Notes under the pieces: model-generated
Databases searched by the model: none
What the model saw: the letters and a program-made list of their open reading frames with translations, nothing else
Told to the model about the DNA's origin: nothing
In this document: positions 1 through 8,270 of the stretch, in pieces
Layout: each line of letters starts with the position of its first letter
How positions within the stretch are numbered: position 1 is the stretch's first letter
From: Levilactobacillus tangyuanensis
GTDB lineage: Bacteria; Bacillota; Bacilli; Lactobacillales; Lactobacillaceae
Direction of reading: 5' to 3'
Assembly (NCBI RefSeq): GCF_003946545.1
Contig: NZ_RHOA01000001.1
Span: 248,001-312,000, forward strand
Length of the DNA stretch: 64,000 nucleotides
Made by a program: the position numbers and the translations under genes

Positions 1-188
1 ACAAGGCTTTGGGAACCGTGGCATCGTTGAGTGATCGTGATGGGGTTGGGGAAGTCTTTAGCACCAACCGTCCGGTCCGGGGGTACATGGCCTCGGCCTT
101 GAAGAAGGTTATTACCGACCGATCCTTACTTGAAAGTGCCAAGGTTAGCACGTTGTTAGCCAAAGGACGCTTCGACTTGTATCACTAA
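1..188 (+). CDS. C-terminal fragment of an unrecognised protein
   Basis: An open frame runs from the window edge (first full codon at base 3) to a TAA at 186-188 and encodes 61 residues ending KGRFDLYH. The codon use and the terminator that follows support a genuine gene end. The rest of the gene lies outside the window. I do not recognise the family from this piece, which is hydrophilic with several Lys/Arg and no membrane segment, so no function is assigned. Confidence 0.6.
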   Translation, partial: KALGTVASLSDRDGVGEVFSTNRPVRGYMASALKKVITDRSLLESAKVSTLLAKGRFDLYH

Positions 189-305
189 AATCGTTGCGAC
201 AATGGCCCGATCCACCTCACGGCCGGCGTCGTTTCTGGTGAACAGGGGAATCACAATAACTAAACCTTTGAAAACCAGCGAATAAAATAGGTGAAATCCA
301 TGAAA

Positions 306-339
306 ACGCGGGAGCGACAAGTGATCCCGTGTTTTTTTT
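306..339 (+). terminator. Rho-independent terminator
   Basis: Arms ACGCGGGA (306-313) and TCCCGTGT (325-332) pair with one G-U and run into a T tract at 332-339. It ends the transcript of the partial upstream gene. Confidence 0.8.
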
Positions 340-340
340 A

Positions 341-349
341 TGGTAGAAT
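341..349 (+). promoter_or_regulatory. Extended -10 promoter of ogt
   Basis: TGGTAGAAT matches the extended -10 form TGnTATAAT with one mismatch and lies 25 bases before the ogt start. No convincing -35 is visible because the preceding terminator occupies that position. Confidence 0.4.
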
Positions 350-373
350 AACTGATAAAAGGGATGAGCGCAG

Positions 374-898
374 ATGTTAAAGAAGGATCTCTCGACACCG
401 TTGGGCCCTGTCACGGTCATGACAGATGGCCGAGCCATCACGGGCTTGTGGTTTACCGATCAACAGCACTATGGGAGTACCTTGCCACGCCTGACGTTGG
501 TCGGGGACAGTCCACTGTTTAAGGAAACGCAAACCTGGTTGAATCAGTATTTCGCAGGCGACCAACCGGCAATGACCCTACCCGTGCGGCCGGAAGGGAC
601 CACCTTTCGCCAAACAGTCTGGCAGGTGTTACAGAGTATCCCATACGGACAGGTTAGGACCTATGGCGAAGTTGCCCAAGTGGTTAGTGATCAGGTTGGT
701 CACGACGTCGGTGCTCGGTCGATTGGTGGGGCAGTTGGCAACAATCCCATTAGCTTGTTGATTCCGTGTCACCGGGTTGTGGCCGGCACCGGCGATTTAA
801 CTGGCTATGCTGGCGGGCTGGACCGAAAGCGATCGTTGCTGGAACTGGAGGGGCAGCTCAAATCTGGTCAGGTACGGGTTGAACGAGTAACGGACTAG
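374..898 (+). CDS. ogt: Methylated-DNA--[protein]-cysteine S-methyltransferase
   Basis: Suicide DNA repair enzyme that moves the alkyl group from O6-alkylguanine (or O4-alkylthymine) to its own cysteine. The 174-residue length suits the single-domain Ogt/AGT type. The active-site signature PCHRVV is at residues 131-136 with acceptor Cys132, preceded by the DNA-binding helix region (GARSIGGAVGNNP, about 113-125) and the conserved IPYGQVRTYGEVA stretch (about 89-101). The start has GGGATG at 361-366 as Shine-Dalgarno sequence. It is monocistronic between a terminator and a regulatory palindrome. Family assignment is firm; substrate range is inferred. Confidence 0.95.
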   Translation: MLKKDLSTPLGPVTVMTDGRAITGLWFTDQQHYGSTLPRLTLVGDSPLFKETQTWLNQYFAGDQPAMTLPVRPEGTTFRQTVWQVLQSIPYGQVRTYGEVAQVVSDQVGHDVGARSIGGAVGNNPISLLIPCHRVVAGTGDLTGYAGGLDRKRSLLELEGQLKSGQVRVERVTD

Positions 899-922
899 AC
901 CCTTTTGAAAAAATTTTCATTT

Positions 923-977
923 TCTGTCCTATTGTGCACAAAAGTATCGTACAATAGGACAGAGGTTATGCTATAAT
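923..977 (+). promoter_or_regulatory. Promoter with a 13-bp-arm palindrome upstream of the TetR gene
   Basis: Arms TCTGTCCTATTGT (923-935) and ACAATAGGACAGA (951-963) are perfect inverted repeats separated by 15 bases. Just downstream is a perfect extended -10, TGCTATAAT (969-977), so the right arm covers the -35 position (about 949-954). No T tract follows either arm, which argues for an operator rather than a terminator. The transcript would carry a leader of about 210 nt before the TetR start. Autoregulation by the TetR protein is inferred. Confidence 0.6.
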
Positions 978-1193
978 CAATGAAGTTGAAATACATAGTC
1001 CCATGATTGTTGATAGGCATAATAAGTATGAGTTAGTTGAAATTATTTGCCCTGGGGGGTTCCTTCTCACCAGAAGACGCGTATAATTTTAGCTAGCTTA
1101 GGCGATTTGTTAGGATTACTGACTTCCGGGGGGGACGTCAGCCAACGACAAATATTAATTTTTAATGGTGTGTGAATGATTGGAGGTATCACG

Positions 1194-1760
1194 ATGGCTG
1201 CATCAGAAACTAAGGAGCGAATTGCGGAGGCCTTGGCTTCGTTGTTGAACCACAATACATTTGATAAGATCACGGTTCGGGAGATTGCGGATGAGGCGGA
1301 AGTCCACCGCAAAACGTTCTATTACTATTTCGCGGACAAGTACGAGCTGTTAGCGTTTGTGTATGAGCACTTCATCGTTGAAGCGCCCCGACATGAACAG
1401 CCGTTAACGCTGACCTTAGAGAATTGGCGGCCGGCAGTAATTCAGGTGCTTGAACGAATTGCCGATCACTCAAAAATATTCTTGAATGCTTACCCCTATG
1501 ATGATGGGGTATGGCGTCGGACTATGAATGAATTTGTGGCTTCACGACTGTCAATCTTGTTGCATGCAATGCCGGAATACCGGTATTTAAAAGAAGATGT
1601 GATTGACACCTCAGCGGAGTTTATTGCTGCGGGTTCTCTGGGTATCATTAACAAGTGGGCGGACGGTAGTTTCACGGCCAGCCCACGAACGGTCTTAGAC
1701 CAAATCACAACCGCTAACCGGTTGATGAATGGGATCCTTGATCGTTGGAAACTTAGTTAA
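1194..1760 (+). CDS. TetR/AcrR family transcriptional regulator
   Basis: Predicted 188-residue DNA-binding regulator. The N-terminal helix-turn-helix is typical of TetR: ITVREIADEAEVHRKTFYYYF at about residues 34-54, where the recognition helix ends in the family hallmark FYYYF. The C-terminal two thirds is the variable ligand and dimer domain, resembling the small TetR_C type seen beside DhaS-like regulators. I chose ATG 1194 over an upstream in-frame ATG at 1176 because GGAGG at 1182-1186 is ideally spaced for it. Ligand and targets are unknown; the palindrome at 923-963 is the best candidate operator. Confidence 0.88.
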   Translation: MAASETKERIAEALASLLNHNTFDKITVREIADEAEVHRKTFYYYFADKYELLAFVYEHFIVEAPRHEQPLTLTLENWRPAVIQVLERIADHSKIFLNAYPYDDGVWRRTMNEFVASRLSILLHAMPEYRYLKEDVIDTSAEFIAAGSLGIINKWADGSFTASPRTVLDQITTANRLMNGILDRWKLS

Positions 1761-1779
1761 TTAAGAAATCTATCTGTGG

Positions 1780-1809
1780 TCATCGACGTTATTTGTCGGT
1801 GATTTTTTT
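1780..1809 (+). terminator. Rho-independent terminator of the TetR gene
   Basis: TCATCGAC (1780-1787) pairs with GTCGGTGA (1795-1802, one wobble), followed by seven T. Confidence 0.8.
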
Positions 1810-1958
1810 GTGTCTAAACGAGCAAGACCAATTGGGACAAGGATCGCCAGCAACTTTCCCGGGAGTCGATCGGAAAGTATAAAATTCACAAACTTATTGA
1901 ACTTTTTATCACAATCAAATTGCTGGCATTCCAGTTTTAGGACGGGTATAGTTGCGCT

Positions 1959-1972
1959 TGTAAGGGGTTACA
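1959..1972. promoter_or_regulatory. Short palindrome upstream of the aldehyde dehydrogenase
   Basis: TGTAA (1959-1963) and TTACA (1968-1972) form a perfect inverted repeat 40 bases before the start codon. The flanking 1810-2011 stretch is AT-rich with no convincing gene. A regulator-binding role is only suggested by position. Confidence 0.3.
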
Positions 1973-2011
1973 TTGTGAAATGGCAATGGCCCTAAAAGGA
2001 GGAAAATAGAA

Positions 2012-3430
2012 ATGGCTTATCAAACAACCAATCCCTATACCAATGAAGTTGTCAAGACTTATGAAAATGCCACGCCTGAATATGTTGAAGCAAGTTTAGC
2101 AAAGGCGCAAAAACTCTATAAAGACTGGCGTAACGATCCAGTATCAACCCGGATTCCAGTCCTCCACAAGCTTGCACAAATTTTCCGTGATGAAACCGAC
2201 AGTCTGGCAAAGGTTCTGACCACCGAAATGGGGAAGCTGTATGTCGAAGCCCAAGGCGAAGTCGTCCTGTGTGCCATGATTGCGGATTACTATGCTGACC
2301 ATGCCGAAGAATTTCTGAAACCACGTCACATTGATTCCATTGCCGGCGATGCGCAACTCGAAAATCACCCACTGGGTGTGTTGATGGCCGTTGAACCTTG
2401 GAACTTCCCATACTACCAAATGATGCGGATCTTCGCGCCAAACTTTGCCGTTGGTGACCCAATCGTCTTCAAGCATGCGGCAATTACCCCAGGTTCTGCT
2501 GTGGCCTTTGAAGATGCCGTTAAGCGGGCCGGTGCGCCGGATGGTGCTTTGACCAATCTATTCTTATCTTACGACCAAGTGTCTGAAGTTGTGGCCGACA
2601 AGCGGGTTCAAGGAGTTGCCTTGACCGGTTCCGAACGCGGCGGTACCGCCGTTGCCGAAGTTGCCGGTAAATACTTGAAGAAGAGCACCATGGAACTTGG
2701 TGGGGTCGATGCCTTCATCGTCGCCCATGATGCCAACATGGCCGATGTGAATGCCATTGCCCCACGGGCCCGGCTGTACAATGCCGGCCAAGTCTGCACG
2801 TCATCGAAGCGGTTCATCGTGACGGCCAATCATTATGATGAATTCTTGGCTTCCCTGAAGGATGCCTTTGCCTCGGTTAAGCTGGGTGACCCAATGGATC
2901 CAAGCACGACGTTAGCCCCAATGAATTCCAAGAAGGCTAAGGACAAGTTGCAAGCTCAAGTTGATGAAGCGATTGCTGGCGGTGCCACGGCTTACTTTGT
3001 TCATGACGCCGTTGATAGCGATGGTCAATTCTTCCTGCCAACGATTCTGACCAATATCACCAAGGACAACCCGGCTTACGGGAAAGAAATGTTTGGCCCC
3101 GTTGCCCAAGTTTACAAGGTTGCTGACGATGACGAAGCCATTGAATTGGCTAACGATGCCGATTATGGCTTAGGTGGGATTGTCTTTGCCGGTAGCGCAG
3201 AATACGGTGCCGAATTGGCTTCCCGGATTGAAACGGGCATGGTTTACGTGAATACCTTCTTCAGTTCCTTACCTGAACTAGAATTTGGTGGGGTGAAGAA
3301 GTCTGGCTTTGGTCGTGAACTCGGTCAAAACGGGATTAGTAGCTTCGTGAACCAAGAATTGGTGGTAAAGCGTGACCATCCAAACGATGATGAAACGGGT
3401 GGCCTAATCCTGCCCCACAAATTTTCCTAA
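2012..3430 (+). CDS. NAD(P)-dependent aldehyde dehydrogenase, succinate-semialdehyde dehydrogenase-like
   Basis: Cytosolic oxidoreductase converting an aldehyde to the acid. At 472 residues it has the full ALDH length and all key residues: EPWNFP with the oxyanion Asn131, MELGG with general base Glu228, and the catalytic Cys262 in YNAGQVCTSS. The overall pattern (NPYTNE start, short linker, GFGRELG near the C-terminus) is that of the GabD/SSADH group of lactobacilli. A strong AAAGGAGG precedes the ATG. It is monocistronic, closed by a terminator. The neighbouring SDR also acts on carbonyl compounds but has its own promoter. The precise substrate cannot be read from sequence. Confidence 0.9.
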   Translation: MAYQTTNPYTNEVVKTYENATPEYVEASLAKAQKLYKDWRNDPVSTRIPVLHKLAQIFRDETDSLAKVLTTEMGKLYVEAQGEVVLCAMIADYYADHAEEFLKPRHIDSIAGDAQLENHPLGVLMAVEPWNFPYYQMMRIFAPNFAVGDPIVFKHAAITPGSAVAFEDAVKRAGAPDGALTNLFLSYDQVSEVVADKRVQGVALTGSERGGTAVAEVAGKYLKKSTMELGGVDAFIVAHDANMADVNAIAPRARLYNAGQVCTSSKRFIVTANHYDEFLASLKDAFASVKLGDPMDPSTTLAPMNSKKAKDKLQAQVDEAIAGGATAYFVHDAVDSDGQFFLPTILTNITKDNPAYGKEMFGPVAQVYKVADDDEAIELANDADYGLGGIVFAGSAEYGAELASRIETGMVYVNTFFSSLPELEFGGVKKSGFGRELGQNGISSFVNQELVVKRDHPNDDETGGLILPHKFS

Positions 3431-3452
3431 ATCGTTAAAGAGTTAACCACAG

Positions 3453-3483
3453 AGAGTTCGGACAACCGTCCGGACTCTTTTTT
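3453..3483 (+). terminator. Rho-independent terminator
   Basis: AGAGTTCGGAC (3453-3463) pairs with GTCCGGACTCT (3468-3478) and enters a T tract. Confidence 0.88.
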
Positions 3484-3524
3484 GGTTTGAAGATTTTGGG
3501 GTTTAAATAAATTATTGTGGTTCA

Positions 3525-3554
3525 CAAAGAAGGTGTGATATTCTGAACAAGAAG
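3525..3554 (+). promoter_or_regulatory. Promoter of the SDR gene
   Basis: TTGTGG (3525-3530), an 18-base spacer, and TGATATTCT (extended -10, hexamer 3549-3554), 25 bases before the start codon. Confidence 0.5.
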
Positions 3555-3579
3555 CAAAAGAAGAAAGGATGATTATAAA

Positions 3580-4329
3580 ATGAGTGATCGTTTAAAGGGA
3601 AAAGTTGCCATCATTACCGGCGGGGTTGCCGGAATCGGTTTGGGGGTTGCTGAATGCTACGTGCGTGAAGGGGCCAAGGTGGTTTTGACCGCCAACCATA
3701 ACGTGGATGGCGGCCATGCCGCCGTTGCCAAGTTCGGTGATGACGTCAGCCTGTTCGTTCAACAAGACGTTGCCAACGAAGACGATTGGAAGAAAGTTAT
3801 TGATGCCACGATTGCCAAGTTTGGCAAGCTCGACATCTTGGTTAACAATGCCGGGATCGGTGGCGTTAACGGTGCCCTTGAAGATCTATCGTTAGAAGAC
3901 TGGCAAAAGGTTATCGACATTAACCTGACCGCTAACTTCTTGGGTGAAAAGGCCGCGATCAACGCGATGAAGAAGACGAATGATGCTAAGGGTTCCATTG
4001 TCAACGTTTCCTCCGTTGCCGGCTTGGTTGGGTTGCCTATGGCCCCAGCTTACTCTGCCAGCAAGGGTGGGAGTCGCATGCTGACGCACGCCACGGCCTT
4101 GAGTCTGGCTTCACGTGGGATTGATATTCGGGTTAACTCCGTTCATCCAGGGTGGATTGACACGGCCATCATTCCCGAAGCGGCTCGCGAACAAATCGTG
4201 AAGACCATTCCAGTTGGCCACATGGGCGAACCTCATGATATCGGTGAAATCTGTGTCTACTTAGGTAGCGACGAATCCAAGTTCGCTAACGGGGCAGAAT
4301 TCACGGTTGACGGTGGTCAACGCGCCTAG
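3580..4329 (+). CDS. Short-chain dehydrogenase/reductase, R-specific alcohol dehydrogenase-like
   Basis: Soluble classical SDR of 249 residues. Visible motifs are the cofactor loop TGGVAGIG (13-20), NNAG (89-92), the catalytic Ser in NVSS (142-145) and YSASK with Tyr158 and Lys162. The overall layout, including the VHPGWIDT and [13 protein letters not shown] stretches and the VDGGQ end, follows the well-known R-specific NADP-dependent alcohol dehydrogenase of L. brevis, which reduces ketones. Cofactor preference is uncertain because the residues after strand 2 (TANHN) differ from the TGRHS of that enzyme. It stands between its own promoter and a hairpin. Confidence 0.88.
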   Translation: MSDRLKGKVAIITGGVAGIGLGVAECYVREGAKVVLTANHNVDGGHAAVAKFGDDVSLFVQQDVANEDDWKKVIDATIAKFGKLDILVNNAGIGGVNGALEDLSLEDWQKVIDINLTANFLGEKAAINAMKKTNDAKGSIVNVSSVAGLVGLPMAPAYSASKGGSRMLTHATALSLASRGIDIRVNSVHPGWIDTAIIPEAAREQIVKTIPVGHMGEPHDIGEICVYLGSDESKFANGAEFTVDGGQRA

Positions 4330-4371
4330 TAAGAGTGTCAGACAGGGCGGTTAGCCGGCGAATATTAACAT

Positions 4372-4411
4372 CACTAGGAATTAATCCCGGGTTTGGATTA
4401 GTTTCCTAGTG
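4372..4411 (+). other. Long imperfect hairpin downstream of the SDR gene
   Basis: CACTAGGAA (4372-4380) pairs with TTCCTAGTG (4403-4411) and, inside it, TAATCC pairs with GGATTA. No T tract follows, so it may stabilise the SDR transcript rather than terminate it. Confidence 0.45.
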
Positions 4412-4476
4412 GGGTTAAACGGAGCTGATTGCACGTTTCGACAGCGTTAAATCAAAAAGCTAAAGAGATTAAAATA

Positions 4477-4515
4477 GGCGGTGTGATCCCAAACAAGGGG
4501 AGCGCACCGCCTTTA
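4477..4515. terminator. Probable bidirectional terminator hairpin
   Basis: GGCGGTG (4477-4483) and CACCGCC (4505-4511) are perfect arms with short T-rich tails on both strands (TTTAATT on +; TATTTTAAT on -). It sits between the convergent SDR and mntH genes. Confidence 0.55.
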
Positions 4516-4660
4516 ATTAGCTCTTAAAAAAGTCAATCTGAGGCCATTGCCGCAAACAATACCGCCTCCCGATAACCCCCATGGGTATCCGGTATCTGCT
4601 GATGCAATCGACCTTCCATCTGAATATGCCGGTGACCAGATCGCCAGACTAACCGACAGC

Positions 4661-4692
4661 AAAATAAAAAGCCCGACCAAGCCGGCCGGGCC
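4661..4692 (-). terminator. Terminator of mntH
   Basis: On the minus strand GGCCCGGCC and CGGGC arms precede TTTTTATTTT, 12 bases after the mntH stop codon. Confidence 0.75.
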
Positions 4693-4703
4693 ACTCATCA
4701 TGT

Positions 4704-6080
4704 TTAGGTGAGATGCAACGTATTTAAGATTAGGTAGACGTTTAAGATAATTAGGATGATCGCAATAATCCAACCGAGGATTCGGGTCCAAGTCTTGTTA
4801 ACGAACTCGCCCATGAGGTCCTTGCTACTGGTGAAGATCACCAGCGGAATCATCGCAAATGGTAACGCGATACTCAGGAAGACTTGCGAGAGGGTTAACA
4901 GGTTTTCAATCTTAGCTTCGTTACCATGGTAGATAACGGCGAAGATGATGACCGGGGTCACGGAAAGCAGACGTGTCAACAGCCGTTGTGCCCACAGGGG
5001 CATCTTCAGGTTGATGAAACCTTCCATGATGATTTGGCCAGCCAAGGTTCCCGTAATTGTTGAACTTTGACCGGATGCCAGCAGGGCAAGGGCAAAGAGC
5101 ATACTGAGAATTGGACTGGCGATGGCGCCAACAATTTGGCTGTTACTTAAGGCGTTGAACAGGTCCACGAAGCGACCGAGGTCACTGTTCGTCCCAAAGA
5201 AGAGGGCGGCCCCTAAGATTAACAGCAAACTGTTAACGACGAAGGCTAGAGTTAATTGAATGTTTGAGTCGATCGTTGTGAAGCGAATCGCTTGAGAAAC
5301 ACTCTTGCGGTCCTTGCGGTCAAAGTTCCGTGTTTGAGAAATTGATGAACCCAGGTATAAGTCATGGGGCATAACCGTTGCCCCGACAATCCCAAGGGAC
5401 AGGTAGAGCATCCCATGATTGGTCACCACGTGGCTTGAAGGCAAGTACCCCTTAAGGACTTCACCCATGTGTGGTTGCGCCAAGATAACTTCGTATAGGA
5501 AGACGAAGAGGATGACTGCGACCAACGTGGCCACGATAGCTTCAATTTTACGGAAGCCTAACTTCATGAGGACTAACAGAACCAGCACGTCGGCCGCCGT
5601 GATGAGAATCCCAACAATGAGTGGGAAACCGAATAATAGCTTCAACGCAATCCCGGAACCAATGATTTCGGCGATATCGGTGGCCATAATGGCGAGTTCG
5701 GTAATAATCCAGAGGACGATCCCGGTCTTCTTACCGGTTCGTTCCCGTGTCAATTGAGCCAGGTCCTTACCAGTCACAATCCCTAAGCGGGCGGACATGG
5801 CTTGTAGCAACATGGCAATCAGGCTTGAAATCAAGACGATGGTCAGCAGCGCGTACTTGTATTGAGCACCACCGGCGATAGACGTAATCCAATTACCAGG
5901 GTCCATATACCCGACGGCGATCAGGGCACCTGGCCCCGTGTATGCCATCAATGTTCGCCAGAAGCCGGCGCCTTGGGGAACTTCAACCGTTCCGTTGACT
6001 TCATTCAGGCTCTTTTGGTCGTTTCCGGTGGATTCTAACATATGGTGTTTGGACTTGTCGTTGGTTTCATGATTCTTCAT
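4704..6080 (-). CDS. mntH: Nramp family Mn2+/H+ symporter
   Basis: Inner-membrane divalent metal importer of 458 residues with about 11 hydrophobic helices. The metal-binding DPGNW is in helix 1 (about residue 61, in [11 protein letters not shown]) and the second metal-site motif [10 protein letters not shown] is in helix 6 (about 235-245); both are intact. A hydrophilic N-terminal tail of about 35 residues precedes helix 1. On the minus strand GAGGG precedes the ATG. In lactobacilli such proteins supply Mn2+, which supports oxidative-stress tolerance. A Fur-family-like box lies upstream at 6186-6200. The gene is monocistronic. Confidence 0.96.
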   Translation of the reverse strand: MKNHETNDKSKHHMLESTGNDQKSLNEVNGTVEVPQGAGFWRTLMAYTGPGALIAVGYMDPGNWITSIAGGAQYKYALLTIVLISSLIAMLLQAMSARLGIVTGKDLAQLTRERTGKKTGIVLWIITELAIMATDIAEIIGSGIALKLLFGFPLIVGILITAADVLVLLVLMKLGFRKIEAIVATLVAVILFVFLYEVILAQPHMGEVLKGYLPSSHVVTNHGMLYLSLGIVGATVMPHDLYLGSSISQTRNFDRKDRKSVSQAIRFTTIDSNIQLTLAFVVNSLLLILGAALFFGTNSDLGRFVDLFNALSNSQIVGAIASPILSMLFALALLASGQSSTITGTLAGQIIMEGFINLKMPLWAQRLLTRLLSVTPVIIFAVIYHGNEAKIENLLTLSQVFLSIALPFAMIPLVIFTSSKDLMGEFVNKTWTRILGWIIAIILIILNVYLILNTLHLT

Positions 6081-6185
6081 AAAATCCCTCTTTTCTATTG
6101 GCTTAGAAATTCAGGTAGTCAGGTGACTTTCTGTCTTTCTGGTTCCAATCCCGTTAAACTAAAATGTTGCGAATAAGTGCAAAAT

Positions 6186-6200
6186 TGAGAATGATTAACG
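6186..6200. promoter_or_regulatory. Fur-family-like box upstream of mntH
   Basis: TGAGAATGATTAACG matches 11 of 14 defined positions of the Fur-type consensus TGATAATNATTATCA. It lies about 105 bases before the mntH start, next to a possible minus-strand -35 (TTGCAC). The rest of 6081-6587 shows no gene or recognised riboswitch. Confidence 0.4.
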
Positions 6201-6587
6201 GGATTAGAGACTACGATTCCAACCGTAAGTATAGGCCTCTGAGCCCCGATGTCAACCATCGGAGCCAATTGTTTCGGGCAGCCAAAACTATTTTTATATC
6301 TGCTTTTATTTCTAAATTAATCACCGGAAAGTGTCCCTGGATAAAGGCACTTTTAAGTGTTTCCGGTTTCATGGTTGATATAGGACTGTGTGTGAAAAAG
6401 TCAGCAAGGTAATCCGTTTTACTAGACGTTAGTGGCTGGTTATTTAAAAATAAGTTATCGTTAATATTTCAACGATAGAAAAAATTATTTTAAACCGGGT
6501 CGTCTCCTCGCCAATAATCGGTTAACGTCTTGGTTGGAATGCAAATCAGCCGCTCGGTTTGGCCTGTTACGGAACTGACCACAGAAG

Positions 6588-6622
6588 ACCTAGTTTTCAA
6601 AACTAGGTAACTGAGTTATAAT
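6588..6622 (+). promoter_or_regulatory. Promoter with perfect 21-bp palindrome upstream of degV
   Basis: Arms ACCTAGTTTT and AAAACTAGGT flank a central C (6588-6608) and cover the -35 region (TTTTCA, 6594-6599) of a promoter with a perfect TATAAT at 6617-6622. The layout is that of a repressor operator. The TAGTTTT...AAAACTA core recalls FabT-type sites, which would fit a fatty-acid-binding product; that link is inference. Confidence 0.65.
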
Positions 6623-6666
6623 AACCTTTAAAGCGAAAGAACTCAGTAGAAATCGAGGTAATTCCT

Positions 6667-7521
6667 GTGCCAAGAGAAAAAATCGCAATTCTGGTGGACT
6701 CCTGCTCCGACGTTCCTGCCGAAGTGGTTGAAGCTGCCGATATGGCGTTAATGCCAATGAACGTTATTTTTAGGGATCGGGTCTATGAGGATCGGATTAC
6801 CATTACACCAACGGAATTCTATGAACGCCAGGCCAAGGAATCGGCCACAACGGCCAGCCCAACGGGAAAAAGGATTGTCGATGCCTTAGATCAAATTGAA
6901 CAATCGGGGTATACCCACGTGATTGCCATCTGCATTTCCGCCAAGCTGTCGGGAACCTATCAAGAGGCCCGACTTTTGGCGGAGGATTCGCCGTTAACGG
7001 TGCACGTGATTGACACGTGTAGTGTGGGAATTGGCAGTGGCTTTGCCGCCATTTATGCCGCACAGCTTAGGGCCGAGGGCAAGTCCTTCGACGATATTAT
7101 CAAGGAGGTTGAACGGGTAACCGCGCAGACCAAAGTGTTCTTCTACGTCCCCTCATTGAAGTACTTGCAGGCTGGAGGACGGATTGGCAAGGTCGCGGGC
7201 ATGGCGGGAACGCTACTGAACGTTAAGCCAATTATTTCTTGTGATCCTGAAGGGGTGTACTATCCGATTGCCAAGGTTCGGGGGGAAAAGCGGACACTAG
7301 CGAAGCTCTTACAATTGGTGGATGAGGCCATTGGGTCCGCCAAGCGGGTCAACGTGGCCGTTTGTGATGGTGTGAATCCAGACCTGCGGGCCGATGTCCT
7401 CAAACGACTGCAGGAGGCTCATCCGGGCGTCTTGCAGTGGTACTCCGGGGATGTTTCGCCTGCCTTGGGTGTGCATACCGGTCCTGGTTTGATTGGGGTC
7501 GGTGTCCAGGTCTTGGACTAG
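6667..7521 (+). CDS. DegV family protein (FakB-type fatty-acid-binding subunit)
   Basis: Cytosolic lipid-binding protein of 284 residues. In the FakA/FakB system such proteins hold a fatty acid while FakA phosphorylates it for phospholipid synthesis. Signature stretches are VDSCSDVP near residues 9-16, ICISAKLSGTYQ in the first domain, LQAGGRIGKVAGMAGTLLNVKPI in the second (given here as a single motif block about 163-185), and HTGPGLIGVGV at the C-terminus. Translation starts at GTG 6667 with GAGGTA at 6655-6660. No fakA gene is adjacent. Which fatty acid is bound cannot be told. Confidence 0.88.
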   Translation: MPREKIAILVDSCSDVPAEVVEAADMALMPMNVIFRDRVYEDRITITPTEFYERQAKESATTASPTGKRIVDALDQIEQSGYTHVIAICISAKLSGTYQEARLLAEDSPLTVHVIDTCSVGIGSGFAAIYAAQLRAEGKSFDDIIKEVERVTAQTKVFFYVPSLKYLQAGGRIGKVAGMAGTLLNVKPIISCDPEGVYYPIAKVRGEKRTLAKLLQLVDEAIGSAKRVNVAVCDGVNPDLRADVLKRLQEAHPGVLQWYSGDVSPALGVHTGPGLIGVGVQVLD

Positions 7522-7532
7522 CTTCTTAGGGC

Positions 7533-7683
7533 AAAAAAAAGCCACGATGGCAAGGCTATCGCGGCTTGAGGGGGGATACGAGCAGGAATAGAAACTTTGG
7601 GGGAGTGCTAATGGCTGCTCGTAAATAGTAGAGTAATAAGAACTTGGTGTAGATGCGCTAGCAACACTCGTTGTTACTAACTT
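7533..7683 (-). ncRNA. Candidate C-rich small RNA
   Basis: A minus-strand transcript of about 150 nt is predicted from a promoter (7690-7718) to an intrinsic terminator. Three stems occur in order: TAGTAACA/TGTTGCTA (7679-7672 with 7666-7659), TACGAGCAG/CTGCTCGTA (7623-7615 with 7585-7577, nine perfect pairs), and the terminator AAGCC...GGCTT (7567-7539) followed by eight U (7540-7533). The loop of the second stem holds CUCCCCC (7605-7599) and the link to the terminator holds CCCCCC (7575-7570), which could pair with Shine-Dalgarno sequences. No start codon with a usable frame is seen. Terminator polarity fixes the strand. Confidence 0.6.
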
Positions 7684-7689
7684 GACTGT

Positions 7690-7718
7690 AGTGTAACGCC
7701 TGTCTTCATGAGGTGCAA
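7690..7718 (-). promoter_or_regulatory. Promoter of the candidate small RNA
   Basis: On the minus strand TTGCAC (7718-7713), exactly 17 bases, then TACACT (7695-7690). Each hexamer has four of six consensus bases. Confidence 0.5.
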
Positions 7719-7751
7719 TCGATTGGTTTCACAAATTTAATAATAACGAAT

Positions 7752-7819
7752 TCGGTTGATTGACGACTCTTCGTGGCCCCTTGTATGGGTTATGAATGGA
7801 CCAATCAATCGATTTTTTT
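7752..7819 (+). terminator. Plus-strand terminator-like hairpin with a large loop
   Basis: TCGGTTGATTG (7752-7762) pairs with CAATCAATCGA (7802-7812, one wobble), followed by seven T (7813-7819). The loop is 39 bases. It would end a short plus-strand transcript from 7520-7750, where no coding frame is convincing. Confidence 0.5.
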
Positions 7820-8161
7820 ATAACGGGAAAGTGTTCACAAACCGATACTAAAGCGCCGGCCTGCTTGATTCATAGCCAATTGAAATTGTGAAAAATACTA
7901 GCCAACTTAAAATTTAATCGGCAGTCCCCTGGAATCCACGTATAATGGAAGCTAATCAACAGAATTGATGGTCACCGGCGACACTTTTTTAAATCTGAGA
8001 GATCGAGTCCAACGAATGATTAGGGGGATTCATGATCACTTTATAAATCAGTTAAAGCGAGCAATGATCGCAAATTCAGTCAATTAACACTTAAAAAATG
8101 AGAATTTCACCTGTTTATCGTTTATACTAGACGCAATTGGAAAAGCGCCGTTAATCACCAG

Positions 8162-8208
8162 TTTAGGCCCGTTACGGGTTGACGTAAATGGGGTGAGGGT
8201 GGCCTAAA
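8162..8208 (+). other. Inverted repeat in the dedA leader
   Basis: TTTAGGCC (8162-8169) and GGCCTAAA (8201-8208) are perfect arms, with CCCGT-T-ACGGG nested on the left. The wider 7820-8270 region has scattered -10-like hexamers (TATAAT 7941-7946, TATACT 8123-8128) but no gene. Confidence 0.4.
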
Positions 8209-8270
8209 TAATATGAATAAGCAATGGTTAATGGTCACACATACTTTAACCAGAAAAGGGGGCGACCAAC

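Noticed and set aside
1810-1995. 61-codon frame before the aldehyde dehydrogenase
   Set aside because: No usable ribosome site and it covers the expected promoter region.
6081-6587. Manganese (yybP-ykoY) riboswitch upstream of mntH
   Set aside because: I could not find the conserved loop motifs on the minus strand; only a Fur-like box was seen.
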